The position numbers and the translations under genes were made by a program. Shown here one piece after another: positions 49,539 to 58,387 of a stretch of 64,000 bases of DNA (position 1 is the first letter of the stretch; each line of letters begins with the position of its first letter). This DNA comes from Microbacterium terrae (GTDB lineage: Bacteria > Actinomycetota > Actinomycetes > Actinomycetales > Microbacteriaceae): positions 2,914,001-2,978,000 of the forward strand of contig NZ_JAFDSS010000001.1 of NCBI RefSeq assembly GCF_017831975.1, written 5' to 3'. Below the pieces are notes generated by a model, which was given only the letters and a program-made list of their open reading frames with translations, made no database searches and was not told the origin of the DNA.

Positions 49539-50216
49539 ATGCGCGTACTGCTCGTGGACGACGAGAAGCGACTTGCCGACGGCATCCGCCGTGGCCTCGA
49601 AGCCGAGCGGATGACCGTCGACGTCGCGCACAACGGCGTCGACGGACTCTGGCGCGCTCGTTCGCAGGACTATGACGCCATCATCCTCGACGTCATGATG
49701 CCCGGGATGAGCGGATACCGCGCCTGCGCGGCCCTCCGGGCGGAGGGCAACTGGACGCCCGTGCTGTTCCTCACCGCGAAGGACGGCGAATGGGACGAGG
49801 TCGAGGGCCTCGACACGGGCGGCGATGACTGGCTGATCAAGCCCTTCTCGTATCCGGTTCTCGTCGCGCGCCTTCGCGCACTGGTGCGTCGCGGCGCACG
49901 GGAGCGGCCCGCGGTTCTCGAGGCGGGGGATCTGCGGCTGGATCCCGCCGCCCGCACCCTTCATCGCGGCGACGTGCCGATCGAACTGACAGCGCGCGAG
50001 ATGTCGGTGCTCGACTTCCTCATGCGCCGACGCGGTGAAGTCGTGACCAAGCTCGAGGTGCTCGACAACGTCTGGGACGAGCACTACGACGGCGATCCGA
50101 ATATCGTCGAGGTCTACATCGGTCGCCTGCGACGCAAGGTCGATCGCCCGTTCGACACGGACGCGATCGAGACGGTTCGCGGATTCGGCTACCGATTGGC
50201 GGCGAACGGTGGCTGA
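49539..50216 (+). CDS. OmpR-family response regulator
   Basis: A 225-residue DNA-binding response regulator. Receiver: LLVDDEKRLADGI acidic pair, phospho-acceptor Asp51 in IILDVMMPGMSG, Lys in IKPFSYPVL. Output winged helix: ELTAREMSVLDFLMRRRGEV and PNIVEVYIGRLRRKV, ending GFGYRL. Overlaps the kinase gene by 8 bp. Direct repeats GTTCAG upstream (49499-49504 and a GTCAG at 49511) suggest autoregulation. Confidence 0.95.
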   Translation: MRVLLVDDEKRLADGIRRGLEAERMTVDVAHNGVDGLWRARSQDYDAIILDVMMPGMSGYRACAALRAEGNWTPVLFLTAKDGEWDEVEGLDTGGDDWLIKPFSYPVLVARLRALVRRGARERPAVLEAGDLRLDPAARTLHRGDVPIELTAREMSVLDFLMRRRGEVVTKLEVLDNVWDEHYDGDPNIVEVYIGRLRRKVDRPFDTDAIETVRGFGYRLAANGG

Positions 50217-51555
50217 CCGCGCGGCGGCGCCGCGCCGCAACCCGCTCTCGATCCGCGCGCGGATCGTCATCGTCGCCATCCTCGTCGTCGGTGCTGCTCT
50301 CGCCGTCGGCGCGGTCGGCATCGTGCGGGTGCTCGACACCGCGCTGGTCGCGCAGGCGACGCAGAGCCTGGAAGCCGAGCTCGAGACGATCGCCGACGGA
50401 TTGGAGAGCGGCAGCATCGACGCGGCATCCCTCGAGGAGCGCGACGACGACATCCTGATCGCCTGGCACACGGCATCCGGCACCGCTGTCAACGACGACG
50501 ATGCCGGCGAACTCACCGTTCCCCGCAATGAGGGCGAAGCCGAGCAGATCACGGTCGACGACGAGCGCTACCTCGTCATGGCGGAGGACGTCGACGGCGG
50601 GATGCTCGTGGTCGGGCGATCGATCGACGAACTCGGCGCCGCGACATCGACGACCGCGGTCATCCTCGCGATAGCGGTGCCGGTGGCACTGCTGCTCATC
50701 GGAACGATCATGTGGGTCGTCGTCACACGTGCGCTCTCCCCGGTCACGCGGATCCGCACGCAGGTCGATGCCATCGATGCGACGGCGCTCGACCGGCGCG
50801 TGCCGACCACGGGATCGGGCGACGAGATCGACCGCCTCGCCGGCACGATGAACCGCATGCTCGACCGCGTCGAGGACGGATATCGCGCCCGCCAGCGCTT
50901 CGTCGGGGATGCCTCGCACGAACTGCGCTCGCCGCTGGCGACGATGCGGCAATTCGCGGAACTCGCCCGCACGCACCCCGACATCACGCAACCCGCCGAA
51001 CTCGTCGATGTCGTGATCGAGGAGGGCGGACGGATGCAGGGGATCGTGGAGGGGCTGCTGCTGCTCGCGCGGCTGGACGAACACGCCGGCGTCGGCTTCG
51101 ATCCGGTGGACCTCGACGACCTCGCCCTCACCGAGGCGCAACGTGTGCGTGCGCTCGCGACGTGCGACGTCGACGCCCGAGAGGTGCGGCCCGTTCAGGT
51201 CACGGGCAACCAGAGGCTGCTGGGTCAAGCTCTCCGGAACGTGGTCGACAACGCGGTGCGTCATGCGCGCGGCGCCATCTCGCTCTCCACCTCGATCACG
51301 CCGGGCGGCACAGCCGTCATCCGCGTCGACGATGACGGCATCGGGATTCCCGCATCCGAGCGAGAGCGCGTCTTCGAGCGATTCGTCCGCCTCGACGAGG
51401 CTCGGTCGAGGGATGCCGGCGGCACAGGTCTCGGTCTGGCCATCGTCCGGGAGATCGCCCGCGCCCACGGCGGCACGGTGCGCGTGGAGGCGTCACCGCT
51501 CGGCGGGGCGGCGTTCATCCTGGAGTTGCCGGCGCGACTCGATGCGGAATCCTGA
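50209..51555 (+). CDS. Sensor histidine kinase
   Basis: A 448-residue membrane kinase. Helix 1 near 17-40, an extracytoplasmic domain of about 100 residues, helix 2 near 148-172, HAMP linker, H-box DASHELRSPLATM (His near residue 237), N-box NVVDNAVRHA, G1 VDDDGIGIP, G2 GGTGLGLAIV. Starts with GTG overlapping the response-regulator gene. Together they form a classical two-component system with the PepSY-like protein as probable target. Confidence 0.95.
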   Translation: MADRAAAPRRNPLSIRARIVIVAILVVGAALAVGAVGIVRVLDTALVAQATQSLEAELETIADGLESGSIDAASLEERDDDILIAWHTASGTAVNDDDAGELTVPRNEGEAEQITVDDERYLVMAEDVDGGMLVVGRSIDELGAATSTTAVILAIAVPVALLLIGTIMWVVVTRALSPVTRIRTQVDAIDATALDRRVPTTGSGDEIDRLAGTMNRMLDRVEDGYRARQRFVGDASHELRSPLATMRQFAELARTHPDITQPAELVDVVIEEGGRMQGIVEGLLLLARLDEHAGVGFDPVDLDDLALTEAQRVRALATCDVDAREVRPVQVTGNQRLLGQALRNVVDNAVRHARGAISLSTSITPGGTAVIRVDDDGIGIPASERERVFERFVRLDEARSRDAGGTGLGLAIVREIARAHGGTVRVEASPLGGAAFILELPARLDAES

Positions 51556-51561
51556 CATCGC

Positions 51562-51588
51562 GTTCAGGTCGGTTCAGCATCGGTTCTG
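51562..51588 (+). promoter_or_regulatory. Response-regulator box upstream of PepSY-like gene
   Basis: GTTCAG at 51562-51567 and 51572-51577 and GTTCTG at 51583-51588 are direct repeats one helical turn apart, the arrangement bound by OmpR-type dimers. Confidence 0.65.
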
Positions 51589-51611
51589 CTCGCGTTGGCG
51601 AGAGTGGGGAC

Positions 51612-52304
51612 ATGACCACCGACGAGAACCCCCAGCCCTCCATCGACAACCACCACCCCGGCGTCACGAACCCCCAGCCCACCGTCACCCCCGCAGCTGA
51701 GCCCGCGCCGCGTGCTCGAGGCCGCGTGAAGGCGCCCCTCCTCATCGGCATCGGGGCAGGTCTCGCGGTTCTCCTCGTCGGCGGAGCCGGCGCGGCGATC
51801 GGCCTCGCGGTGACGTCCGACGAGGACGATGACGATCGCGCCTCGGTCGTCGTGCAGGATGACGACCGGATCGCCGGAACTGTCGTGGACTCTCAGGGCG
51901 CGGCCGCAAGCGACGCCGCAGCCTTGCGCTCCGCTCTCGACGAGGCGATCGCCGATACCGACGGCGTCGGCGCGAGCGGCCTAGAGGTGGAGCACGACGG
52001 ATGGGATGTCGACGTGATCCTCACCGACGGCTCGGAAGTCGACGTTCACGTGGCGGCCGACGGCTCCGCCGAGGTCGTCAACGAGCGCCCCGAAGCGACC
52101 AGCGACCCGACCATCGACCTCGACCGGTTCGACGCGATCGTCGACGCCGCCATCGACGCTGCCGGGGGTGGAACCATCCAGTCGATCAGCACTGACGACA
52201 GCGGAGCGCGCTACGAGGTGGCCGTCGACCTCGGCAGCGGACGCGAGGCCGAAGTCCATCTCGCCGACGATCTCGCCGTCGTCTCGGTAGAGCACGACGA
52301 CTGA
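51612..52304 (+). CDS. Membrane-anchored PepSY-like protein
   Basis: A 230-residue protein. The first 45 residues are Pro/Asn/Thr-rich and cytoplasmic; one helix lies at 48-70 (LLIGIGAGLAVLLVGGAGAAI). The exterior part is very acidic and has two PepSY-like repeats: LEVEHDGWDVDVILTDGSE and DSGARYEVAVDLGSGREAE. ATG 51612 follows AGAGTGGGG. Located right behind the kinase; such proteins often modulate or report to the adjacent system. Confidence 0.82.
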   Translation: MTTDENPQPSIDNHHPGVTNPQPTVTPAAEPAPRARGRVKAPLLIGIGAGLAVLLVGGAGAAIGLAVTSDEDDDDRASVVVQDDDRIAGTVVDSQGAAASDAAALRSALDEAIADTDGVGASGLEVEHDGWDVDVILTDGSEVDVHVAADGSAEVVNERPEATSDPTIDLDRFDAIVDAAIDAAGGGTIQSISTDDSGARYEVAVDLGSGREAEVHLADDLAVVSVEHDD

Positions 52305-52434
52305 GCGCAGCGGACGAAAACGAGGCTCCGAACTCACCGCAGCTGACGATCCGCCCGCCGACGGGGCCGAGGCGCTTCCCCTCGCGACCGATCCTGACGG
52401 GCACGGTCACGCGGCCCGGCGGGTGCGGCATCCG

Positions 52435-52974
52435 TCACCCGTAGAGCAGGGCGAGGGCGCCTACCGACACGGCCGTCGTGAAGCCGGTCCAGAGCACGAT
52501 CGCAACACCCTGCCACAGAAGGATCCACGACTTCGACACACCCGAGGCGACGAGCATCGCCGAGGTGATCTGCGTCGGGAGCGCGAGAGGGCCGAGGATG
52601 CTCGCGCCCGGAACGCCGAACCGCACGAGGAATCGGCGGAACCGCTGGCGCCCCTTCGACTCGGGCTTGGCCTCGGGCGCGTCGGACGAGTCCGCGGCGC
52701 CGCCGGCGGGAACAAGAGCGCGGGCGCGGGCGCGCCGTGCGACGATCGCGGCACGGATGCGCGCGCCGAACACCACGACGACGAAGACCGAGAGGAAGTT
52801 GCCGACGACGGCGGCGGAGAACGCGACGAACGGGTTGAGACCGGCCCAGACGCCGAGCACCGATGCGAGCTCGCCTTCGACGAACGGGATGGCCGCCGCG
52901 AGGGCGACGATGAGGGGCTGCACCAGCAGCGGCACGTGCGACATGAGGTCTTGGAGCGCCTCGATGAGGTTCAT
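52435..52974 (-). CDS. COG2426-like putative small multidrug export protein
   Basis: A 179-residue membrane protein with about five helices. IPFVEGELASVLGVWAGLNPF near residue 30 is the conserved start of this COG2426 family. Residues 78-110 form a charged cytoplasmic loop (RRARARALVPAG; KPESKGRQRFRRF), then PGASILGPLALPTQIT. ATG 52974. Export of drugs is only the historical family name. Confidence 0.82.
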   Translation of the reverse strand: MNLIEALQDLMSHVPLLVQPLIVALAAAIPFVEGELASVLGVWAGLNPFVAFSAAVVGNFLSVFVVVVFGARIRAAIVARRARARALVPAGGAADSSDAPEAKPESKGRQRFRRFLVRFGVPGASILGPLALPTQITSAMLVASGVSKSWILLWQGVAIVLWTGFTTAVSVGALALLYG

Positions 52975-53038
52975 GATTGTCCTTTCGGGCGCGCCGAAGC
53001 ATCGCCCAGGTCGATGGGGTCGATCTGTATGAGGTGGG

Positions 53039-53740
53039 TCAGCGGGCCGAGGTGACGCCGGCCACGATCATCGCGTTGACGATGACGGCCGTCATCGTGC
53101 GGGTGACGGCCGCGGCGGCCGCGTCGGCTGCGAAGTCGCCCCGCTCGAGTTCCTTCGCACGGGTGGCGACGGGCGTGCTCCACGGGATCTCGGGGTGGAG
53201 CGTGGGGAGGGCACCGCTCGCCGAGAGCAGAGCGGCGAGGGTGGCGGTGCGGGCGGTGGGTTCCGCGCCGTCGACGAGCGTGGCGCGGACCGCGGCGACG
53301 AGCTGCTCGCGGCGGCCGGTGTCGCCGAGTTCGAGCGTCTCGGTGGGGATGAAGCCGAGCGCCTTCCCCCGTGTGCGTCGCAGATCGCCGCGCTCGACGA
53401 GCCGGTCGAGCACGGGTGACCGCAGCTGCGGGCCGATCGCGGCGAGCACGGTCTGGACACCGCGTGGCTTCTCGGAGATGTAAGTCCACATCGTGCGGAG
53501 GATCTCGTCGTCGGGGGCGGTGTCTCCCTCGGCGGTCACGACGGTGCCGCGGACGCCGAGGTCATCGGCACGCACGGCGCCCTCGAGAGCGAGGTCGGTG
53601 AGCACGGCGCCCGCGAGCACGTAGAAGAGCGTGTTCTCGCCCGCGATGGTTCCGGATGCCGGTGAGAAGAGAAGGAGCATGAGGTCGTCCGCGACACCGT
53701 GCCGCGTCGTGGATGCGTCGCCCCGTGTCTGGTCGGCCAT
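53039..53740 (-). CDS. GPP34 (Golgi phosphoprotein 3-like) family protein
   Basis: A 233-residue GPP34 protein: DDLMLLLFSPASGTIAGEN at the N-terminus, YVLAGAVLTDLALEGAV, and RSPVLDRLVERGDLRR in the middle. Bacterial members are soluble and of unknown role; the eukaryotic relatives bind phosphoinositides. ATG 53740 has AAAGG upstream. Divergent from a TetR gene, with three overlapping inverted repeats between. Confidence 0.9.
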   Translation of the reverse strand: MADQTRGDASTTRHGVADDLMLLLFSPASGTIAGENTLFYVLAGAVLTDLALEGAVRADDLGVRGTVVTAEGDTAPDDEILRTMWTYISEKPRGVQTVLAAIGPQLRSPVLDRLVERGDLRRTRGKALGFIPTETLELGDTGRREQLVAAVRATLVDGAEPTARTATLAALLSASGALPTLHPEIPWSTPVATRAKELERGDFAADAAAAAVTRTMTAVIVNAMIVAGVTSAR

Positions 53741-53790
53741 GAGAGGGATGCCTTTCTGGTGGGTGCTGCGTTCGGTTCGAGCAGTGCTGG

Positions 53791-53836
53791 CACAGCGTAC
53801 TAGCACACTGTACCAACACACTGTACTAGTACACTG
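53791..53836. promoter_or_regulatory. Cluster of overlapping TetR operators
   Basis: Three related sites: CACAGCGTACTAGCACACTG (53791-53810), CACTGTACCAACACACTG (53806-53823) and CACTGTACTAGTACACTG (53819-53836). The last contains the perfect palindrome TGTACTAGTACA. They fill the region between GPP34 and TetR genes. Confidence 0.8.
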
Positions 53837-53876
53837 GGCGTCAGGCAGATATTCCCCCGATGCAGGAGGTGGCATC

Positions 53877-54464
53877 ATCGGCACCCGCGAGAAGATCGTC
53901 GATGCGGCGACGGAGATCATCCGCGCCGGCACCGAACGGCCGAGTGTGCGAGCGGTCGCCGCCCGGGCGGGAGTCGGCGCGAGCACGCTCCGCCACTACT
54001 TCCCGACCCAGCGCGATCTGCTCGACGCCGCCCTGCACGACCTCTACACCGAGGCCATGCCCGATGTGCGCATCCGCGACACGTCCGTCCCCCCGCGTGA
54101 CCGCCTCCTGGAGTGCCTGTGGGCACTGCTCGAGCCGTTCGGCACCGAGGAGCAGGCGCGCGAGACCTGGCGCACCCTGTATGAAGCGTTCATCGCGCCG
54201 GATGCCACGGACGACGCCCGCACCGGATACCTGGTGCTCATCACCCAGGCCGTGCGGCGGGTCGAGTCCTGGCTCGTGATCCTCGAGGCCGAAGGCGTGC
54301 TCCCACCGGGTGACGTCGCCGCGCGGGCGCGGTTCCTCCTGGCCGTGGTCGACGGGATCTCCCTGGACCGCGGTCTGCTTCCGGGCCCAGCGCGACTGGA
54401 GTTCGAAGGGTCGACGCTGCGGATGGCCGTCGATGCCGTGTTCCGGGATGCCGAGGGGGCCTAG
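53877..54464 (+). CDS. TetR family regulator with apparent ATC start
   Basis: About 195 residues. HTH: GTREKIVDAATEIIRAGTER and VRAVAARAGVGASTLRHYFPTQRDLL. The domain begins right after AGGAGGTGGC-ATC-ATC. No ATG, GTG or TTG is available in this frame near the ribosome binding site, and the frame upstream is operator DNA. ATC 53877 (7-base spacing) or 53874 is therefore the likely start, a rare codon for initiation. An ATG at 53860 is out of frame. Confidence 0.8.
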   Translation: MGTREKIVDAATEIIRAGTERPSVRAVAARAGVGASTLRHYFPTQRDLLDAALHDLYTEAMPDVRIRDTSVPPRDRLLECLWALLEPFGTEEQARETWRTLYEAFIAPDATDDARTGYLVLITQAVRRVESWLVILEAEGVLPPGDVAARARFLLAVVDGISLDRGLLPGPARLEFEGSTLRMAVDAVFRDAEGA

Positions 54465-54500
54465 TCCCGAACGGTCATCAACGCCGGCTCAACCAAGGCG

Positions 54501-54755
54501 CTACGCCACAGCGGAGGTTTCGACCTCGGCCCACAACCGGTCGAGCGAGAGCCCGACCGCGTCGGCGATCGCGGCCACCGTCTGGAACGACGGCGTCGCG
54601 ATGCGTCCCGACTCGATCTTGCGCAGCGTCTCCGGTGATACGCCTGCCGCGAGCGCGACCTCGAGCATCGTGCGCCTGCCGCGCGCGTCGCGCAGCACCG
54701 CTCCGAGGCGGCGGCCGCGGTCGAGGTCCGCGGCGCTGAGGGGAAGTCGCACCAT
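54501..54755 (-). CDS. XRE family HTH regulator
   Basis: An 84-residue single-domain regulator: RGRRTMLEVALAAGVSPETLRKIESGRIATPSFQTVAAIADAVGL is the full HTH_3 domain (residues about 27-71). ATG 54755 or GTG 54758; the long frame beyond is antisense to the aminopeptidase gene. Divergent from that gene, with two related inverted repeats in between, so it probably controls both. Confidence 0.9.
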   Translation of the reverse strand: MVRLPLSAADLDRGRRLGAVLRDARGRRTMLEVALAAGVSPETLRKIESGRIATPSFQTVAAIADAVGLSLDRLWAEVETSAVA

Positions 54756-54763
54756 CACGATGC

Positions 54764-54805
54764 CGATACTAATACCGGGATTCTTCGGCCGGTATAGTAA
54801 TACCG
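54764..54805. promoter_or_regulatory. XRE operators
   Basis: CGATACTAATACCG (54764-54777) and CGGTATAGTAATACCG (54790-54805) are related inverted repeats between the XRE and aminopeptidase genes. Confidence 0.75.
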
Positions 54806-54824
54806 AAAATCGAAGGAGACAATG

Positions 54825-55601
54825 ATGATCGAGATCCTGAGCCCTGCCCAGGTCGACCAGGCTCGCGTGTCGGGCGCTCTCGTCGCCGACGTGCTGCAGG
54901 CGATGAAAGCGCGCGCGACCGTCGGCACGAACCTGCTCGAGATCGACGCCTGGGCGAAGGAGATGATCCTGGATGCGGGAGCCGTCTCGTGCTACGTCGA
55001 CTACGCGCCGTCTTTCGGCAACGGGCCCTTCGGTCACTACATCTGCACCGCCGTCAATGACGCGGTCCTGCACGGGATGCCGCACGACTACGCCCTCGCC
55101 GACGGCGACCTGCTGACTCTCGACCTCGCTGTGCTGACGGGAGGCATCGCCGCGGACGCCGCCATCAGCTTCATCGTCGGCGAGCAGCAGCGCCCGGAAG
55201 ACCTCGCCATGATCGACACGACCGAGCGCGCACTCGCCGCCGGCATCGCCGCTGCCCGCCCCGGCGCGAAGATCGGTGACCTCTCGCGCGCGATCGGCAC
55301 GGTGCTCAAGGCCGACGGATACCTCGTCAACACCGATTTCGGCGGTCACGGCATCGGAACCACGATGCACGGCGATCCCCACGTTCCCAACAGCGGGCGC
55401 CCCGGGCGCGGCTACCAGCTTCGCCCCGGCCTCCTCCTCGCCCTCGAGCCGTGGATCATGGCCGATACCGACGAACTCGTCGTCGACGAAGACGGCTGGA
55501 CGCTCCGCAGCTCGACCGGCAGCCGCACCGCCCACACCGAGCACACCATCGCGATCACCGAGAACGGCGCCGAGATCCTCACGCTCCCGTCCACACGCTG
55601 A
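54825..55601 (+). CDS. Type I methionine aminopeptidase (likely second copy)
   Basis: A 258-residue M24A peptidase. Metal ligands are visible: Asp in LLTLDLAVL, Asp in IAADAAIS, His in FGGHGIGTTMHGDPHVPN, Glu in LALEPW and Glu in HTEHTIAIT. GAAGGAG is best spaced for ATG 54825 (54822 also possible). An essential housekeeping copy is usually elsewhere near ribosomal protein genes; a dedicated XRE regulator here suggests an inducible copy. Confidence 0.9.
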   Translation: MIEILSPAQVDQARVSGALVADVLQAMKARATVGTNLLEIDAWAKEMILDAGAVSCYVDYAPSFGNGPFGHYICTAVNDAVLHGMPHDYALADGDLLTLDLAVLTGGIAADAAISFIVGEQQRPEDLAMIDTTERALAAGIAAARPGAKIGDLSRAIGTVLKADGYLVNTDFGGHGIGTTMHGDPHVPNSGRPGRGYQLRPGLLLALEPWIMADTDELVVDEDGWTLRSSTGSRTAHTEHTIAITENGAEILTLPSTR

Positions 55602-55674
55602 CGCCTGCGGCGCTGTCACGCCGATACGGGCCGATAGGAATCCGGATGTCGGTGGCTCGCTCGATGATCACACC

Positions 55675-56123
55675 ATGAGCGATTTCGACTTCCTCTACGG
55701 CGAATGGAAAGTAGTCAATCGTCGCCTGCGGCACCTGTTCGTGGGCAGCGACGAGTGGGACGAGTTCCCCGCTACGTCGTGGGCACGGCCGTTGCTCAAC
55801 GGCGTCGGCAACGTCGATGAGATGCACTGCCCGACGCAGGGCTGGTCAGGTGCGAGCATCCGGTTCCAAGACAGGAGACCGGCGAGTGGTCGATCTACTG
55901 GGCGAACAGCAGCACGGGCCGGCTGTTCCCGCCCGTCGTCGGACGATTCACCGACGGGCGGGGCGACTTCTACGGCGACGACACGCACGAGGGCGAGCCC
56001 ATCAGAGCGCACTTCACCTGGTCGGACATCACCCCTGTTTCGGCGAGGTGGCAACAGGAGTTCTCGCGCGACGGCGGCAAGACGTGGGAGTGTAACTGGA
56101 TCATGGACTTCACCCGCGCCTGA
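55675..56123 (+). pseudogene. DUF1579-like protein gene with frameshift
   Basis: From ATG 55675 the frame gives MSDFDFLYGEWKVVNRRL, typical of small DUF1579-like proteins, up to SIRFQD near 55872. Then the other frame takes over with TGEWSIYWANSSTGRLFPP and runs to DGGKTWECNWIMDF and a stop at 56121-56123. One base appears missing just before AGGAGACCGG (about 55873). Either a sequence error or a recent lesion. Confidence 0.8.
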
Positions 56124-56173
56124 CCGACTCCCCCGCGGCGCTGGAAGCCGACACGGAGGCCGGCACGGGAATG

Positions 56174-57313
56174 TCAGCCGAGGGGTGCGAGCAGTCCGTC
56201 ATCGACCAGCCGGAGCGGCGGGAGACCGCACATGCCCCGCACTGCATTGAGGTGGATCTCGCGGCGCTTAAGCCCCTCGACGGTGCTCGTGCACTCTTCG
56301 ACTGCTCGGGCAAGTGCCTCCAGTTGTGCTGCAGCGAAGCGTCGTCGCTGCAGACCATCGATCATGCGGTCCACGACGATCATCACGCCCGCGAAGATCG
56401 CGGAGCCGCCGGCGAACCATGCGCCGGCGATCGCCTGATCGGTAAGCCACACCAAGCCGGCGAGAACGACGGAGAGTCCAATGCCCACGGCGATGCGAAG
56501 TCGTCGTCGGCGCCGACGGCGACGCAGGGTCCCCAGTGCGTACACAGCGTTGATGTGATCCATGTGCTCGCCGGTCCACATGCCGAAATCGACGACTGCG
56601 GCCGTCACCGCAGACGACGCACCGTCGAACTGCAGAACGTCGAGCACGGCGCGCGCTGCCTGCATGTCGGACGCATACCTCTGAGAAAGACCATCCCATT
56701 GGCCCTGATCGATTCGATCATCGGCCTCGCGCATCCGTCGCTCGTGTGCCGTCTCGTCGTGTGCGACCGGGCGCGCGACCGGCTTCGTCGCCTCCAGCGC
56801 GCTTGATCGGGCTCGCGCGTGCTCGAGGTTCTCGCGCGCTCGCCTCTCCAGGTCACGCGCCTCGGCCGTCGCGTCCGAGTCACGGCTCGAGGCTTCGAGG
56901 TCGCGACTGGATTCGGTCACGATCCGTCTCGCCTGCACGACGGATGCCGTCGTCGCCGCAACATACTGCTCCGCGGCTACCACCAGGCGGAGGCCCTCGA
57001 AGTCCGTCACTCCCGAACGCGAGTCCCCGACGAACGGGTCGATCGCAAGACGCATCGGGTCGAGGTCTCGGAGCTCGGCTGCCAACTGCGCCGGCCTCGA
57101 GCGGATCCGCGAAAGCGTGAGCGGCGACAGTCCCCCAGACATCGGCGCTGGGGTCTCCCCAACCGGCGGCAGCTCGAGCTGGTGGGGCGGAGGCTCGTAC
57201 CCGATGGTCGAGAACCACTCCTCTGCAGCTCGCGCGGCGGCGGCGCGCCAGCCCTCGACGGGAGCAACGGGGTCGGATGACTCCCCAACGGAATCGTTCG
57301 TGACGTCGCTCAT
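56174..57313 (-). CDS. Coiled-coil membrane protein, unknown function
   Basis: A 379-residue protein. Residues 120-190 are Arg/Glu/Ala-rich and probably a coiled coil (EARDLERRARENLEHARARS). A run of eight Arg (RRRRRRRRLRIAVG) precedes two helices near 285-330. The C-terminal 40 residues contain CTSTVEGLKRREIHL. ATG 57313. No family recognised. The Arg run is a stop-transfer-like positive patch. Confidence 0.75.
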   Translation of the reverse strand: MSDVTNDSVGESSDPVAPVEGWRAAAARAAEEWFSTIGYEPPPHQLELPPVGETPAPMSGGLSPLTLSRIRSRPAQLAAELRDLDPMRLAIDPFVGDSRSGVTDFEGLRLVVAAEQYVAATTASVVQARRIVTESSRDLEASSRDSDATAEARDLERRARENLEHARARSSALEATKPVARPVAHDETAHERRMREADDRIDQGQWDGLSQRYASDMQAARAVLDVLQFDGASSAVTAAVVDFGMWTGEHMDHINAVYALGTLRRRRRRRRLRIAVGIGLSVVLAGLVWLTDQAIAGAWFAGGSAIFAGVMIVVDRMIDGLQRRRFAAAQLEALARAVEECTSTVEGLKRREIHLNAVRGMCGLPPLRLVDDGLLAPLG

Positions 57314-57455
57314 CGGCTCGAATCTACCGGGCGGATCCGACGGACTCGGTTGCACGGGCTTCGTGCGTGGACGCCGTACATACCGCAGCGATCCTGGTGA
57401 TGATACGCAGCGCCCTTGCACGAAACCAGGTCGCGGCACTGAGTAGGGTGCTCGG

Positions 57456-58223
57456 GTGAGTGGTTTGCAGGAGGTCGCGCCCGGGGTGCTCGTCGCGACG
57501 AGTCGACGCATGTCGACCACGTCCACGGTGATCACGGATGGCTGCGGTGCTCTGCTGGTGGATCCGGCGTGGATGCCGGACGAACTCGAGAGCCTGGCTG
57601 CGGGCCTCGTGGTGCGAGGTCTCGATGTGATCGGCGGGTTCGCGACGCATGCTCACCACGATCACCTGCTGTGGGATCCGCGATTCGGCAAGGCGCCGCG
57701 TTGGTCGTCTGCGGCGACCGCGCAACTCGCGTCATCGGAGCGGGAGGCCCTTGTCGGCCACCTCGGGCAGGAGTTCCCACCGGCACTCGTCGATCTCATG
57801 GGGCGGGTCAGCGGCGTGGATGCTCGCCTCCCGGACGAGTCCGTGCCCGCAGGCGTCGACATCGAGTTGATCGTCCACGATGGGCACGCGCCCGGGCACA
57901 CCGCGCTGTGGCTTCCACGCCAGAAGGTGCTGATCGCCGGGGACATGCTCAGCGACGTCGAGTTGCCGTTGCCCTTCTTCCCTGACGATCTGCCCGCGTA
58001 CCTGAACGCGCTGGATCTGCTCGCACCGTTCGCTGCAGAGGCTTCCGTCGTCATCCCCGGCCACGGGACGGTCGGCGGCGATGCGCTGCTGCGACTCGAT
58101 GCCGACCGGCGGTACATCGACGACGTGCTGACGCGAGGCGACTCGGACGATCGCCGCGTGCACAACCCGGGCATGGGAGAAGAGCACGCCCACATGAAGC
58201 AGCTCGCGCGCAGCCTCTCCTGA
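57456..58223 (+). CDS. MBL-fold metallo-hydrolase
   Basis: A 255-residue metallo-beta-lactamase fold protein homologous to the one at 10262-11065. Metal motif HAHHDH (residues about 66-71) is complete, followed by DGHAPGHTALWL, AGDMLSDVELP and VIPGHGTVGG. TAGGGT at 57444-57449 places GTG 57456 as a leaderless start. Substrate unknown. Confidence 0.9.
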   Translation: MSGLQEVAPGVLVATSRRMSTTSTVITDGCGALLVDPAWMPDELESLAAGLVVRGLDVIGGFATHAHHDHLLWDPRFGKAPRWSSAATAQLASSEREALVGHLGQEFPPALVDLMGRVSGVDARLPDESVPAGVDIELIVHDGHAPGHTALWLPRQKVLIAGDMLSDVELPLPFFPDDLPAYLNALDLLAPFAAEASVVIPGHGTVGGDALLRLDADRRYIDDVLTRGDSDDRRVHNPGMGEEHAHMKQLARSLS

Positions 58224-58387
58224 ACGGGCCGATCCCGAAGCACCGCCCGGATTGACGCAGACCGGGAACTACACGCCGTCGTGCGCGAGCGTCATCTCCC
58301 TGGGCCGCGACGGCCGCAGACGACGGATGCCGCGTCCCGAACCCCGTCAGGGGCCGGGCCGCGGCATCCGTTCTCGTCAGAGATCGA
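58224..58387. other. Short gap between convergent genes
   Basis: About 160 bp. CGGATGCCGCG (58325-58335) and CGCGGCATCCG (58360-58370) are exact reverse complements 24 bases apart and form a hairpin that could terminate transcription from both sides. Confidence 0.45.

Noticed and set aside
53860..54279. ATG 53860 frame as the start of the TetR protein
   Set aside because: It is out of frame with the HTH and yields an Arg/Ser-rich product without similarity.
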